Both the position numbers and the translations under genes were made by a program. Shown here piece after piece: positions 8,686-17,209 of a DNA stretch of 64,000 nt (positions within the stretch are counted from its first letter, which is position 1; each line of letters opens with the position of its first letter). Location: positions 17,931-81,930 of the forward strand of contig JAKOYN010000171.1 of NCBI GenBank assembly GCA_029780415.1. The letters run 5' to 3'. The DNA comes from RXIX01 sp003989075. GTDB taxonomy: Bacteria; Pseudomonadota; Gammaproteobacteria; Competibacterales; Competibacteraceae. The notes beneath the pieces were generated by a model. That model was not told where the DNA came from, searched no databases, and saw only the letters and a program-made list of their open reading frames with translations.

Positions 8686-10773
8686 GTGCCCGAATCCCCT
8701 GTCGTTAATCTGCTGATCGTCGATCGCTCGCGGCCTGACATCGAGCACATCATCAAAACCCTTGAAGGTGACGGTTACCAGCTGGAACTGACCCAGGCCA
8801 GCGACGTAGAAACCGTGCGCAGCACCATCGATTATCAGCCCCTGGATCTGCTCCTGCTGCGCCTGGGCGAAGACTTACCTACCGTCGCCGAAGTGCGCCT
8901 GATGATTGTCGAAGCCCGTCAGGACATCCCGATCATCGCCGTCATCGACGACGAACAGCGCCCGCTGCGCAAACCGCCCCGCCTGCTCGACGAAGGCGCC
9001 GACAACTACATCTACCTTGATGACGCCGATCATCTGGTCGCGGTGGTGCGCAAGGAACTGCGCCACCTGCAGGATCGCAAGCGCGAACAGTCCTTCGAGA
9101 TTCGCTTCAAGGAAAGTGAAAACCGCAGCGCCGCCCTGCTCGACAATATCCAGGAAGCCATCGCCTATATTCACGAAGGCATACATGCCTACGCCAATCC
9201 CGCCTATCTGAAACTGTTTGGCTACGGCCACGCCGACGAACTGGCGCAGATCCAGATGGTGCACATGGTGCCGCCCGGTTACCGCGACACCCTCAAGAGC
9301 GTCATGCGCCGCAGCACCCGCTCCGGCAAGGCGGTCGAACCGATCGAACTGGTCGGGGTGCGCAGCAACGGCCAGACCTTCCCAATCCTGCTCGAATGTG
9401 CGCCGACGCGCATGAACGATGAACCCTGCACACAGATCATCGTCCGTGATGCCACCCCGGAAAAAAGCGCCTACAACCAGCAGCTCGAAGACCTGCTCAA
9501 GTACGACGATGCCACCGGCTTCTATACGCGGCGCTTCTTCCTGGAAACGCTGGAGATCGACCACGACGGCACGGTGCTGTACATCCTGTTTAACGACTAT
9601 GCCTCGATCCGCTATGCCCTTGGCTTTGAAGCCATCGAGCAGTTCATGATCGAATCCGCCGGTCTGTTCAAGGAACTATTGTCCTCGCAGGATGTGCCCG
9701 CACACTTCGCCAGCGGCGTCTTTACCGTGTACATTCCGGCACGCTCACCGACCGACCCGGCCGCGCTCGCCGAGCAGATTCGCGCTGCAGTCGCCGCACA
9801 CAGCTACCAGCTCAGCGGCAAGCTGTTCACCACCACCTGTTCGATTGGCGCCTGCCGCGCCTATGACGGCCAGGAAAGCGCGGTGCAGATTCTCTCCCAC
9901 GCTGATCGTGCCTGCGAAGGCGCCCGGCAAAAGGGTGGCAATCAGGTCGAGTTCTATCAGCCGCCGCGTGAGGAAAGCGGCCGCCGCACGCTCAGTGAGC
10001 AGGATGAAGCTACGCTGCGCATGATCCGCGACGCCCTGACCAAGGGTCGCCTGAGCCTGATCTATCAGCCGATCGTCAGCTTCGAAAACGCCGAGGAAGC
10101 GCGCTACAAGGCCTATCTGCAACTGCAGGATCCCACCGGCAAGCCGCAGGCCATGGACACGCTCGGCACCATCGCCGTGCGCTATGGCCTGATGGGCGCT
10201 CTGGACAAGTGGACGATCATCCGCGGCCTGTCGGCGCTGATCGAGCTGCACAAGGCCGGGATCACGCCACCGATACTTTTTATGCGCCTGTCACGCAATT
10301 CGCTGGCCGATAATGAATTCTTTGATTGGCTAAGCAAGCGCTTCAAGGATTGCCGCCTGCCCGGTCATTATCTGGTGCTGGAAATCAAGGAAGATAACGC
10401 CGAGGAAAGCTTTGAGGAAACCAAGCAGTTGCGCGCTCGCCTGCGCGAGATCGGCTGCGGGCTGGCTCTGTCGCACTTTGGCGGCAAGAGCCATTCCGAC
10501 CGCCTGCTGAGCGAACTGGTGCCCGACTACATCAAGCTCGACGGCAGCCTGATCGAGCGCCTGGCCAAGGCCAAGGATGAGAAGAGCCGCCAGGCCATGG
10601 CGCTGCTCACTGAGCAGGCCCGCGATCTGCGCACCCGGGTGGTGGCGGCCGGCGTATCCACCGCGCCGCAGATGGCCAGCATCTGGCAATTCGGCGTCAC
10701 CCTGGTCCAGGGTAACATGGTCGCCGAGGCCGGCCCGCGGCTGGATTTCGACTTCCGCCAGTACGCCGGCTAG
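8686..10773 (+). CDS. FimX-like c-di-GMP receptor: degenerate receiver, PAS, degenerate GGDEF and EAL domains
   Basis: A protein of about 695 residues whose length and domain order match Pseudomonas FimX, a c-di-GMP-binding regulator of type IV pili. The receiver domain (about 1-120) lacks the phosphoacceptor Asp (LDLLLLRLGED). A PAS domain follows (about 140-260). The GGDEF domain has SGVFTVY where the active site should be, and the EAL motif has become KAYL with the later DFG-type motif HFG, while KLDGSLI is kept. Both enzymatic activities are therefore probably lost and a binding role is likely. The GTG at 8686 has GAGAGG nine bases upstream. A TTG at 8677 is also in frame but overlaps that site. 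Confidence 0.85.
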   Translation: MPESPVVNLLIVDRSRPDIEHIIKTLEGDGYQLELTQASDVETVRSTIDYQPLDLLLLRLGEDLPTVAEVRLMIVEARQDIPIIAVIDDEQRPLRKPPRLLDEGADNYIYLDDADHLVAVVRKELRHLQDRKREQSFEIRFKESENRSAALLDNIQEAIAYIHEGIHAYANPAYLKLFGYGHADELAQIQMVHMVPPGYRDTLKSVMRRSTRSGKAVEPIELVGVRSNGQTFPILLECAPTRMNDEPCTQIIVRDATPEKSAYNQQLEDLLKYDDATGFYTRRFFLETLEIDHDGTVLYILFNDYASIRYALGFEAIEQFMIESAGLFKELLSSQDVPAHFASGVFTVYIPARSPTDPAALAEQIRAAVAAHSYQLSGKLFTTTCSIGACRAYDGQESAVQILSHADRACEGARQKGGNQVEFYQPPREESGRRTLSEQDEATLRMIRDALTKGRLSLIYQPIVSFENAEEARYKAYLQLQDPTGKPQAMDTLGTIAVRYGLMGALDKWTIIRGLSALIELHKAGITPPILFMRLSRNSLADNEFFDWLSKRFKDCRLPGHYLVLEIKEDNAEESFEETKQLRARLREIGCGLALSHFGGKSHSDRLLSELVPDYIKLDGSLIERLAKAKDEKSRQAMALLTEQARDLRTRVVAAGVSTAPQMASIWQFGVTLVQGNMVAEAGPRLDFDFRQYAG

Positions 10774-11423
10774 CGGGCGACCTGCAGGGCAAATCGGGTC
10801 ATATCACTCAGCACACGCTGTGCCGCGATGCCGGCGGCCCGCGCCGCACCCTGTGCATCATCGCTGGGTGCCGGCTCCAGCACATCGAACACCCGGGTGC
10901 CCAGGACGTGCCCGCTCTTCATGTCCACCACCTTGATGCGCGCCGTCAGCCGCACCTGGCTGGGCTGGCTCATGAGTTCCTGCTGCAGGCGGATCACGTC
11001 GACATCCACCCGGACATTGGCCAGCACCGGCGCCGGCGGCGCCACCACCGCCTTGAAGGCACCGGTCTGCTCGAAGGCCCGCACCAGCGCCGGCAACAAC
11101 ATCTTCGCCGGCGTATCGCCCCAGACACTATCGTTGTAGTAATCCAGCTTGGGCGGCTGCCGGGTATAGGCGATGCGATTGGAATCATAGCCGGACGCGG
11201 CCCGGGGCTCGGTCACCAGCAGCACCCGGCCACGGCTGCGCCGCGCAGACGGGGCCACAGGTGCCGGCGCCGGCGTGGCATCCAGCAGATAAGTCTGCGG
11301 GGGCGGTGTTTTGTCCTGCGGCAGGGTGCAGCCAGCCAGCGCCAGCAGCGCCACCATGACTCCGCCCAGCCAGCCGGCTGTGCCTGCGCCCCTGCGGGCA
11401 ATGACGCGCATCAGCATCATCAT
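10770..11423 (-). CDS. ABC-type transport auxiliary lipoprotein (PqiC-like) of an MCE system
   Basis: A 217-residue outer-membrane lipoprotein candidate, last gene of an MCE/Mla-type lipid transport operon (permease 14618, ATPase 13440, MCE protein 12596). A signal peptide with lipobox LALAGC is visible, followed by a proline-rich linker and the ABC_trans_aux-type fold (GRVLLVTEPRAASGYDSNRIAY..., DYYNDSVWGDTP). The frame is open upstream to 11594, but the ATG at 11423 gives a proper signal peptide and has AGGAG upstream. Three ATG codons in tandem leave the exact start open by one or two codons. Its 3' end overlaps the convergent FimX-like gene by 4 bases. Confidence 0.85.
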   Translation of the reverse strand: MMMLMRVIARRGAGTAGWLGGVMVALLALAGCTLPQDKTPPPQTYLLDATPAPAPVAPSARRSRGRVLLVTEPRAASGYDSNRIAYTRQPPKLDYYNDSVWGDTPAKMLLPALVRAFEQTGAFKAVVAPPAPVLANVRVDVDVIRLQQELMSQPSQVRLTARIKVVDMKSGHVLGTRVFDVLEPAPSDDAQGAARAAGIAAQRVLSDMTRFALQVAR

Positions 11424-11594
11424 GATTCCACATTCTCCTGATTGATCCGGTAGGGAAAAACTGCTGCACTCACCCGTGCGCCCGGCTGGCTGCAAACCCC
11501 TATGCAGGATATCCCGCACAACTGCCGTTCGCGCCGAGCCTGTCATGAAGGATGGGTACGGTACAAAGCCCAACCGGTCGGGAGCAGACCCCAC

Positions 11595-12596
11595 TCAGGG
11601 TTCCTCGCCCGGACCCGGCCGGCCACGCGGCTTGCCCAGCAGGAGCGCGCGTGGGTTCTGCTCCAGCAGCAGCGACAGGCGCTGCAGCACGGCGAACAGA
11701 TCGCGGGCCTGCATCAGCGTTGCATCCAGCTCGGGCAGGGTGTTCTGGTCGAGGCGCTGCAACTCACGCCGCCCATCCTCGGCCAGGGCCGTAAACGCTG
11801 CACCGGTGCGATCGAACTGATCGGCCACTTTGCGCACCGACTGGGCACTGGCGCGGAATTCACGCAGGGTCAATTGAGCCTGTACCCCCAGATCGCCACT
11901 GCCCTCCAGCGCCGCCGCCAGTTGATCCAGCGCCCGGCCCAGCCGCTCGGCACGTCCGGCCAGGGTCGCGGTGAACGTTTCCACATTGCCCAGGCTGCGG
12001 CCGATGCTATCACCGCGCGCAGCCAGGGCACCGCTGAGCGTGCTCAGGTGCTGCAGCGTCTCGGTGAGCGCCTGCTGATTGTCATCGCCCAGCAGGCGCT
12101 CCAGGCGCTTGGACAGGCTATCAAAATTGGTCAGGATGCTGTTGAAGGCATCATCCAGCCGCGCCACCAGCGATGGGCCCGCCTCGATCACCGGCAAATC
12201 CTCACCGGACTGCGGCTCCAGCGGCGCCGCTGCGCCACTGCTCCCGCTCAGTTCCACCGAGGCCACCCCGGTCAGACCACGGGTTGACAGCGTAGCAATG
12301 GTATCGCGCCGAATCGGCGTACCACGCTCAATGTCCAGCACCACGCCGACCCGGTCCGGATTGCGCGGGTCCAGCCCGATCGACTCGACCTGCCCGACCT
12401 GAACGCCGCGATAACGCACGGTCGCCTTGGGATTCAGGCCCGCCACCGACTCGCGGAAATAGACCCGATAGCGATCATAAACCCGGGTATCGCCACCCAG
12501 CGTCAGCCAGAACACCACGCCAAGCAGCGCCGAGCCGAGCACGATCACGAACAGGCCCACCAGGGCATAATTCACGTTGCTTTGCACAGTTGCCAT
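11595..12596 (-). CDS. MCE (MlaD-family) lipid-transport protein
   Basis: A 333-residue periplasmic protein anchored by one N-terminal membrane helix (NYALVGLFVIVLGSALLGVVFWL), followed by a single MCE domain (about residues 38-115; FRESVAGLNPKATVRYRGV) and a long coiled-coil-rich tail. MCE proteins bridge inner and outer membranes and carry lipids or hydrophobic molecules. This is the third gene of a permease-ATPase-MCE-lipoprotein operon. The ATG at 12596 has GAGG directly abutting it, which is too close to be a normal Shine-Dalgarno. A REP-like repeat lies immediately upstream, so translation may be altered or the start misjudged. Confidence 0.88.
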   Translation of the reverse strand: MATVQSNVNYALVGLFVIVLGSALLGVVFWLTLGGDTRVYDRYRVYFRESVAGLNPKATVRYRGVQVGQVESIGLDPRNPDRVGVVLDIERGTPIRRDTIATLSTRGLTGVASVELSGSSGAAAPLEPQSGEDLPVIEAGPSLVARLDDAFNSILTNFDSLSKRLERLLGDDNQQALTETLQHLSTLSGALAARGDSIGRSLGNVETFTATLAGRAERLGRALDQLAAALEGSGDLGVQAQLTLREFRASAQSVRKVADQFDRTGAAFTALAEDGRRELQRLDQNTLPELDATLMQARDLFAVLQRLSLLLEQNPRALLLGKPRGRPGPGEEP

Positions 12597-12606
12597 CCTC
12601 GGGATT

Positions 12607-12638
12607 GCGCGCCCTTCGGCAAGCTCAGGGCAGCGCGC
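12607..12638. repeat. REP-like short palindromic repeat, copy A
   Basis: Imperfect palindromic sequence with core GCCCTTCGGCAAGCTCAGGG, located in the 43-base gap between the ATPase and MCE genes. It closely resembles the inverted sequence at 14445-14471. Sequences of this type, which when translated give peptides such as ALSLPKG or PELAEG, recur in many proteobacterial genomes. Here it fills the space where the ribosome binding site of the MCE gene would lie. Confidence 0.7.
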
Positions 12639-12639
12639 G

Positions 12640-13440
12640 TCAGCCCCCGCCTGCGTCCGGCCTGGAGCGTAGCGTAGCCGCCCGTCCGCGTGGCCCAGCA
12701 AAATAGGCCTGAATCAAGGGGTGGGGCGACTCGATCAGTTCGCGCATCGGCGCATAGCCAATCACGCGCTGCTCGCCAAGAAACGCCACACGGTCGGTCG
12801 CCTGCCACAGCGAATCCAGGTCATGAGTCACCATCACCACGGTCAGGCCCAGCGACTCCTTCAGCTGCACCACCAGATCATCAAAGGCGCCGGCGCTGAC
12901 CGGATCCAGACCGGCGGTCGGCTCATCCAGAAACAGCAGCGCCGGATCCAGCGCCAGCGCCCGGGCCAGCGCGGCGCGCTTGAGCATGCCCCCGCTGAGT
13001 TCGCGCGGCAGCTTGACCGCCGCATCCGCCGGCAGGCCCGCCAGGGCGATTTTCAGATCGGCGATTTCGGCGATTTGCCGCGCCGGCAGGCGGGTATGCT
13101 CGCGCAGCGGCACGGCCACGTTCTCACGCACCGTCAGCGAACTGAACAGCGCGCCCTGCTGAAACAGCATGCCAAAGCGGCGGCGCAGGCGAAAGGCGGC
13201 GCGCTCACCGATGCCGACCACCTCCTGATCAAACAGGCAGATCGAACCAGCCACCGGCGCCAGCAGCATGATGATCGCCCGCAGCAGAGTGGTCTTGCCT
13301 GAACCGCTGCCGCCGACCAGCGCCACCACCTCACCCGGTGCAATATCCAGATCAAGATCCTGATGGATGACGGTGCGACCAAACCGGGTGCACAGGCCGC
13401 GTACCGCAATCACCGGTGGCGTTCCATCCGGCGCGATCAC
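12640..13440 (-). CDS. MCE-system ABC transporter ATP-binding protein (MlaF-like)
   Basis: A 266-residue ATPase subunit. Walker A is GGSGSGKTT, the ABC signature is LSGGMLKRAALARAL (LSGGM is typical of MlaF-type ATPases rather than LSGGQ), and Walker B is ALLFLDEPTAGLD. It overlaps the permease gene by 4 bases, implying translational coupling. The last residues (RSRPDAGGG) run up to the REP-like repeat. Together with the permease, MCE protein and lipoprotein it should form an inner-membrane complex moving lipids or hydrophobic compounds. Direction and substrate are not evident. Confidence 0.92.
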   Translation of the reverse strand: MIAPDGTPPVIAVRGLCTRFGRTVIHQDLDLDIAPGEVVALVGGSGSGKTTLLRAIIMLLAPVAGSICLFDQEVVGIGERAAFRLRRRFGMLFQQGALFSSLTVRENVAVPLREHTRLPARQIAEIADLKIALAGLPADAAVKLPRELSGGMLKRAALARALALDPALLFLDEPTAGLDPVSAGAFDDLVVQLKESLGLTVVMVTHDLDSLWQATDRVAFLGEQRVIGYAPMRELIESPHPLIQAYFAGPRGRAATLRSRPDAGGG

Positions 13441-14618
13441 AGCCCCACCCCACCGAGCACCACGGAAAAAACCGCATCGGCGGCGATCACCAGAAAAATC
13501 GACTGCACCACGCTCACCGTAGTCTGCCGGCCAACGCTGTCGGCGCCGCCGCGCACCCGGAAGCCCTGATAGCAGCCGACCAGGGCAATGATTGCTGCGA
13601 ACACCGGCGCCTTGCCAATCCCGATCATGAAGGAGGTCAGCGTCACCACGCGCGGAAAACGGTCGAGAAAATCCTGAAAGCTGACATCCAGCATCACCTG
13701 GGCCATGACCATGCCACCGAACACGCTCAGCGCATCGGCGAACAGGGTCAGCAGCGGCAGGGCCACGGTCAACCCAAGCAACTTGGGCAAGACCAGCAGA
13801 TCCATGGGCGGAATGCCGATGGTGCGCAGGGCATCGACCTCCTCGGTAACCTGCATGGTGCCGATCTGCGCGGTATAGGATGAGCCGGTGCGCCCGGCGA
13901 CGATGATCGCGGTGATCAGCGGCGCCAGTTCGCGCAGCATGGTCAGTGAGACCAGCTCGACGATGAAGATGTTGGCGCCATAGAACTCCAGCTGCCGCCC
14001 GCCCTGATAGGCAATGACAATGCCCATCATGAACGACAGCAGGGCGATGATCGGCAGGGCGTTAACACCGGCAGTCTCGATAGCGACCATGAGTGCCCGG
14101 CCGCGAAGGCGTGTCGGCTGCAGCACCACCCGCGCCAGGGCCAAGGCAGCTTCGCCGACAAAGCTCAGGAACAGGAAGCCGCTGCTCAGATGCAGCAGCG
14201 TCGCCTGCCCGAGCCGCACCAGCCCGTTTTCTGTCTTGATCTGCGGTGTCAGCGCGCCGGCCGCCTCGCGGCGGTTGCGCACCAGTTCCAGCAGTTCGCG
14301 ATGGGTCTCGCGCAGCCCATGCAGATGCACGCGGCTGCCCTGCTGTTCCAGGGTCGCGATCAGCTTGAGCAGCTGCAAAGCCCCACTGGTATCCAGCGCT
14401 GTAATCGCCGCCGTGTCCAGGCGCACGCTTCCAGGCAGCACACCCGTTCGCCCTGAGCCTGTCGAAGGGCAACAGCGTGCTGCCGGCAGTCCAGCCAGAC
14501 GCTGCTCCAGACCGGGAATACCGTCCAGGGTCCAGGCGCCCGCACAGGCCCAGCCGTCCGCGCCGATCTCAACCACCGCTGGCGTGATCCCAACCGGAGA
14601 TGGCGGCTGGGCAGTCAT
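13437..14618 (-). CDS. MCE-system permease (MlaE family) with N-terminal STAS domain
   Basis: A 393-residue protein. The first 130 or so residues form a STAS-like domain (SVRLDTAAITALDTSGALQLLKLI), and the rest is the MlaE permease (ALMVAIETAGVNALPIIALLSFMMGIVIAYQGG, ...RTGSSYTAQIGTMQVTEEVDAL). In the canonical Mla system the STAS protein (MlaB) is separate, whereas STAS-permease fusions occur in other MCE operons. Within the STAS part, residues PSTGSGRTGVLPG are encoded by an in-frame REP-like repeat (14445-14471). The start overlaps the preceding nuclease gene by 4 bases. Confidence 0.92.
   Translation of the reverse strand: MTAQPPSPVGITPAVVEIGADGWACAGAWTLDGIPGLEQRLAGLPAARCCPSTGSGRTGVLPGSVRLDTAAITALDTSGALQLLKLIATLEQQGSRVHLHGLRETHRELLELVRNRREAAGALTPQIKTENGLVRLGQATLLHLSSGFLFLSFVGEAALALARVVLQPTRLRGRALMVAIETAGVNALPIIALLSFMMGIVIAYQGGRQLEFYGANIFIVELVSLTMLRELAPLITAIIVAGRTGSSYTAQIGTMQVTEEVDALRTIGIPPMDLLVLPKLLGLTVALPLLTLFADALSVFGGMVMAQVMLDVSFQDFLDRFPRVVTLTSFMIGIGKAPVFAAIIALVGCYQGFRVRGGADSVGRQTTVSVVQSIFLVIAADAVFSVVLGGVGL
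14445..14471. repeat. REP-like short palindromic repeat, copy B, inside a coding sequence
   Basis: Core GTTCGCCCTGAGCCTGTCGA followed by AGGGC, the inverse orientation of copy A at 12607-12638. It lies in frame within the STAS part of the MlaE-like permease, adding about ten residues rich in Ser, Gly and Arg between two predicted secondary structure elements. The reading frame continues through it. Confidence 0.7.
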
Positions 14619-15208
14619 CGTGGATTCAGACGCCGCCAGGTGGCCGGATCCTGCTGGCCGCCGGCCTGTTCCCAGATGCCGCGCCGGGCCTGCCGCGCCT
14701 CGGTCTCGGCCTGCCGGTAGGCGATAGAGTCATTGTACTGGGCATACACCACAGCCCGTCCCTGCCGCACCAGATCCAGCCCGGCGTCGCGCTCGCCGAC
14801 AAGCACCTGGGCGACGGTGCGCCCATAGCGGTCCTGGTCGCGCACCCGCAGCGTGATCTCCGCGCGCTGTGGCAGCAGTGCACGCAGCGCATCGCGGGAC
14901 CGCGCCCCCCAAGGCTCCTGCTTCATCTCCGGCGCGTCGATGCCAAACATGCGCACCGTGACCGTGCCATCCGGGCAGCGCGCGCGCAGGGTATCACCGT
15001 CATAAACCGCCTGCACGGTGCAGCTCAGCTCCATGCCCTGAGCCAGCGTCGCGGCGGCCGGACGGGACTCGTGCAGGATCGCGCTGAAAACAATGATGGC
15101 CACGGCCAGACCGGCCAGCGCCCAAGGGGAGCGGCTTCCACGGCGCCGGGCGCGCCGCAGTTCAACGCGCAGCGCCGAGACCAAGCGTTGCAGCAGGTCA
15201 GCTTTCAC
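14615..15208 (-). CDS. Membrane-anchored thermonuclease-family (SNase-like) nuclease
   Basis: Staphylococcal nuclease-like domain behind one N-terminal membrane helix (WALAGLAVAIIVFSAIL), so probably facing the periplasm. The catalytic set is present: DGDTLRA with the metal-binding aspartate, R and E in VRMFGIDAPEM, and R in DRYGRTVAQV. The length is about 197 residues from a GTG at 15208. Other in-frame starts at 15223 and 15244 overlap fghA more deeply, and none has a clear ribosome binding site, so the start is uncertain. It overlaps the downstream permease gene by 4 bases, which ties it to the MCE operon. No functional link is known to me. Confidence 0.82.
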   Translation of the reverse strand: MKADLLQRLVSALRVELRRARRRGSRSPWALAGLAVAIIVFSAILHESRPAAATLAQGMELSCTVQAVYDGDTLRARCPDGTVTVRMFGIDAPEMKQEPWGARSRDALRALLPQRAEITLRVRDQDRYGRTVAQVLVGERDAGLDLVRQGRAVVYAQYNDSIAYRQAETEARQARRGIWEQAGGQQDPATWRRLNPR

Positions 15209-16046
15209 GGAGGCAGGCGGCATGATGGGCGAGATGTTCGCCAATGAAGCTGGCGATAAAATGGTAGCTGTGATCGTAGCCCTCGCGCAGCCGCAGATTC
15301 AGCGGCAGGTGGCGGGCGGCACAGGCGGCGGCGAGCGCTTCGGGATGCAGTTGCTCGACCAGGAATTCATCCGCCGTGCCCTGATCAATCAGCAGCGGTG
15401 GCGGCGTCGCACCGGCTTCGATCAGGCAACTCGCGTCGTAGGCCCGCCAGGCGGTCGGGTCAGCACCGAGGTAGGCACTGAAACAACCCTGTCCCCAACT
15501 GCAACCGGTCGGCTGGCAGATCGGTGCGAAGGCGGACACCGAACGGTACAGGCCCGGCTCCCTCAGGGCGCAGACCAGTGCGCCATGCCCGCCCATCGAA
15601 TGGCCGCTGATGGCGCGCAGACCAGGCAGCAGCGGCAGCTCCGCTTCCACCAGCGCCGGCAGCTCACGGGTGACGTAGTCGTACATCCGGTAATGCCGCG
15701 ACCACGGCGCCTGGGTAGCATTGACGTAGAAGCCAGCGCCCTGACCGAGATCGTAACGTTCCGGAACATCGGGCACTTCAGCGCCGCGCGGACTGGTATC
15801 AGGAATCACCAGCGCCAGACCCAGTTCCGCCGCGTAGCGTTGCGCGCCGGCCTTGACCCGGAAGTTGTCATCGGTACAGGTCAGGCCGGACAGCCAGTAG
15901 ACCGCGGGCACTTTCGCCGTCTGTGCCTGGGGCGGCAGGTAGACGGAGAAGGTCATCGCGCACTGGCAACTGGACGAGGCATGGCGGTAGCGATTCAGCC
16001 AGCCCCCGGATTCCTTGATGGTTTCGAGCAGTTCCACGGTCGCCAC
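15198..16046 (-). CDS. fghA: S-formylglutathione hydrolase
   Basis: Serine esterase (esterase D family) that hydrolyses S-formylglutathione to formate and glutathione, the last step of glutathione-dependent formaldehyde detoxification. The 282-residue protein has the nucleophile elbow GHSMGGHGA (S150), the acid in LIDQGTADEFL and the histidine in GYDHSYHF. It begins 3 bases after the stop of the class III alcohol dehydrogenase gene, the enzyme that supplies its substrate. The pair is certainly functional together, and no frmR-type regulator is beside them. Confidence 0.96.
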   Translation of the reverse strand: MATVELLETIKESGGWLNRYRHASSSCQCAMTFSVYLPPQAQTAKVPAVYWLSGLTCTDDNFRVKAGAQRYAAELGLALVIPDTSPRGAEVPDVPERYDLGQGAGFYVNATQAPWSRHYRMYDYVTRELPALVEAELPLLPGLRAISGHSMGGHGALVCALREPGLYRSVSAFAPICQPTGCSWGQGCFSAYLGADPTAWRAYDASCLIEAGATPPPLLIDQGTADEFLVEQLHPEALAAACAARHLPLNLRLREGYDHSYHFIASFIGEHLAHHAACLRES

Positions 16047-16049
16047 ACC

Positions 16050-17159
16050 TCAGAACACAATCACTGATCGGATGCTCTTGCCTGCGTGCATCAGGTCGAA
16101 GGCGGTGTTGATCTGCTCCAGCGGCAGGACATGCGTGACCAGACGATCCAGCTCGATCCTGCCTTGCAGATAGTCCTCGACGTAGCCGGGCAACTGGCTG
16201 CGACCCTTGACCCCGCCAAACGCGGTGCCTTTCCAGGTGCGGCCGGTGACCAGTTGAAAGGGCCGGGTGCGGATTTCCTGCCCGGCACCGGCCACGCCGA
16301 TGATGGTGGACACGCCCCAGCCCATGTGGCAGCACTCCAGTGCCTGCCGCATCACCTCGACATTGCCGATGCACTCGAAGGAATAGTCAACGCCGCCGTT
16401 GCTCATCTCTTTGATGGCCTCGACCAGGTTGCCGCCAACGGTCGCCGGGTTCAGCGTATCCGTCGCGCCCAGCGCCGTGGCCATGGCGAACTTATCGGGG
16501 TTGGTATCAATGGCGATGATCCGCCCGGCCCGGGCCATGACCGCGCCCTGGATCACCGACAGGCCGATGCCACCGAGGCCAAACACGGCGACCGTGGCGC
16601 CCGGCTCGACCTTGGCGGTGTTGAGCACCGCGCCGATGCCGGTGGTGACGCCGCAGCCAAGCAGACAAACCTTGTCCAGCGGCGCGGCCGGATTGATCTT
16701 GGCCAGGGCGATTTCCGGTACCACCGTGTACTCGGCGAAAGTCGAGCAGCCCATGTAGTGAAACAGCGGCGTGCCCCGGCAGGAGAAGCGGCGGCTGTGG
16801 TCGGGCATGTAGCCAGTCCACACCGTAGCGGCGATGGACTGGCATAGATTGGTCTTGGGCGAGCGACAATACTCGCAGTTGCCACATTCCGGGATGTAGA
16901 GCGGAATGACGTGATCGCCCGGTTTCAGGCCCTTGACTCCCGGCCCGCACTCCACCACCACGCAGCCCCCCTCGTGACCGAGGATGCAGGGGAACGCGCC
17001 TTCCGGATCGTCGCCAGACAGGGTAAAGGCGTCGGTGTGGCAGACACCGCTGGCGATGACCTGCAACAGGACTTCGCCCTCACGGGGACCTTCGACCTCG
17101 ACTTCCTCAATCACCAGGGGCTGCCTGGGTGCCCAGGCCACGGCGGCGCGTGCTTTCAT
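16050..17159 (-). CDS. frmA: S-(hydroxymethyl)glutathione dehydrogenase / class III alcohol dehydrogenase
   Basis: Zinc-dependent NAD(P)+ enzyme oxidising the formaldehyde-glutathione adduct, also able to reduce S-nitrosoglutathione. The 369-residue length is standard for the family (AdhC, FrmA, FLD). Visible are the catalytic zinc cysteine in GVCHTDAFTLSG, the GHEGG motif, the four-cysteine structural zinc site around PECGNCEYCRSPKTNLC, and the Rossmann motif FGLGGIGLS. It is the first gene of the frmA-fghA pair and lies 51 bases downstream of metY on the same strand. Confidence 0.97.
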   Translation of the reverse strand: MKARAAVAWAPRQPLVIEEVEVEGPREGEVLLQVIASGVCHTDAFTLSGDDPEGAFPCILGHEGGCVVVECGPGVKGLKPGDHVIPLYIPECGNCEYCRSPKTNLCQSIAATVWTGYMPDHSRRFSCRGTPLFHYMGCSTFAEYTVVPEIALAKINPAAPLDKVCLLGCGVTTGIGAVLNTAKVEPGATVAVFGLGGIGLSVIQGAVMARAGRIIAIDTNPDKFAMATALGATDTLNPATVGGNLVEAIKEMSNGGVDYSFECIGNVEVMRQALECCHMGWGVSTIIGVAGAGQEIRTRPFQLVTGRTWKGTAFGGVKGRSQLPGYVEDYLQGRIELDRLVTHVLPLEQINTAFDLMHAGKSIRSVIVF

Positions 17160-17209
17160 TAGGGCGATCTCCTGCGGTAGTGGTGGAGAAATGGACGGAC
17201 GGCTGGCGG

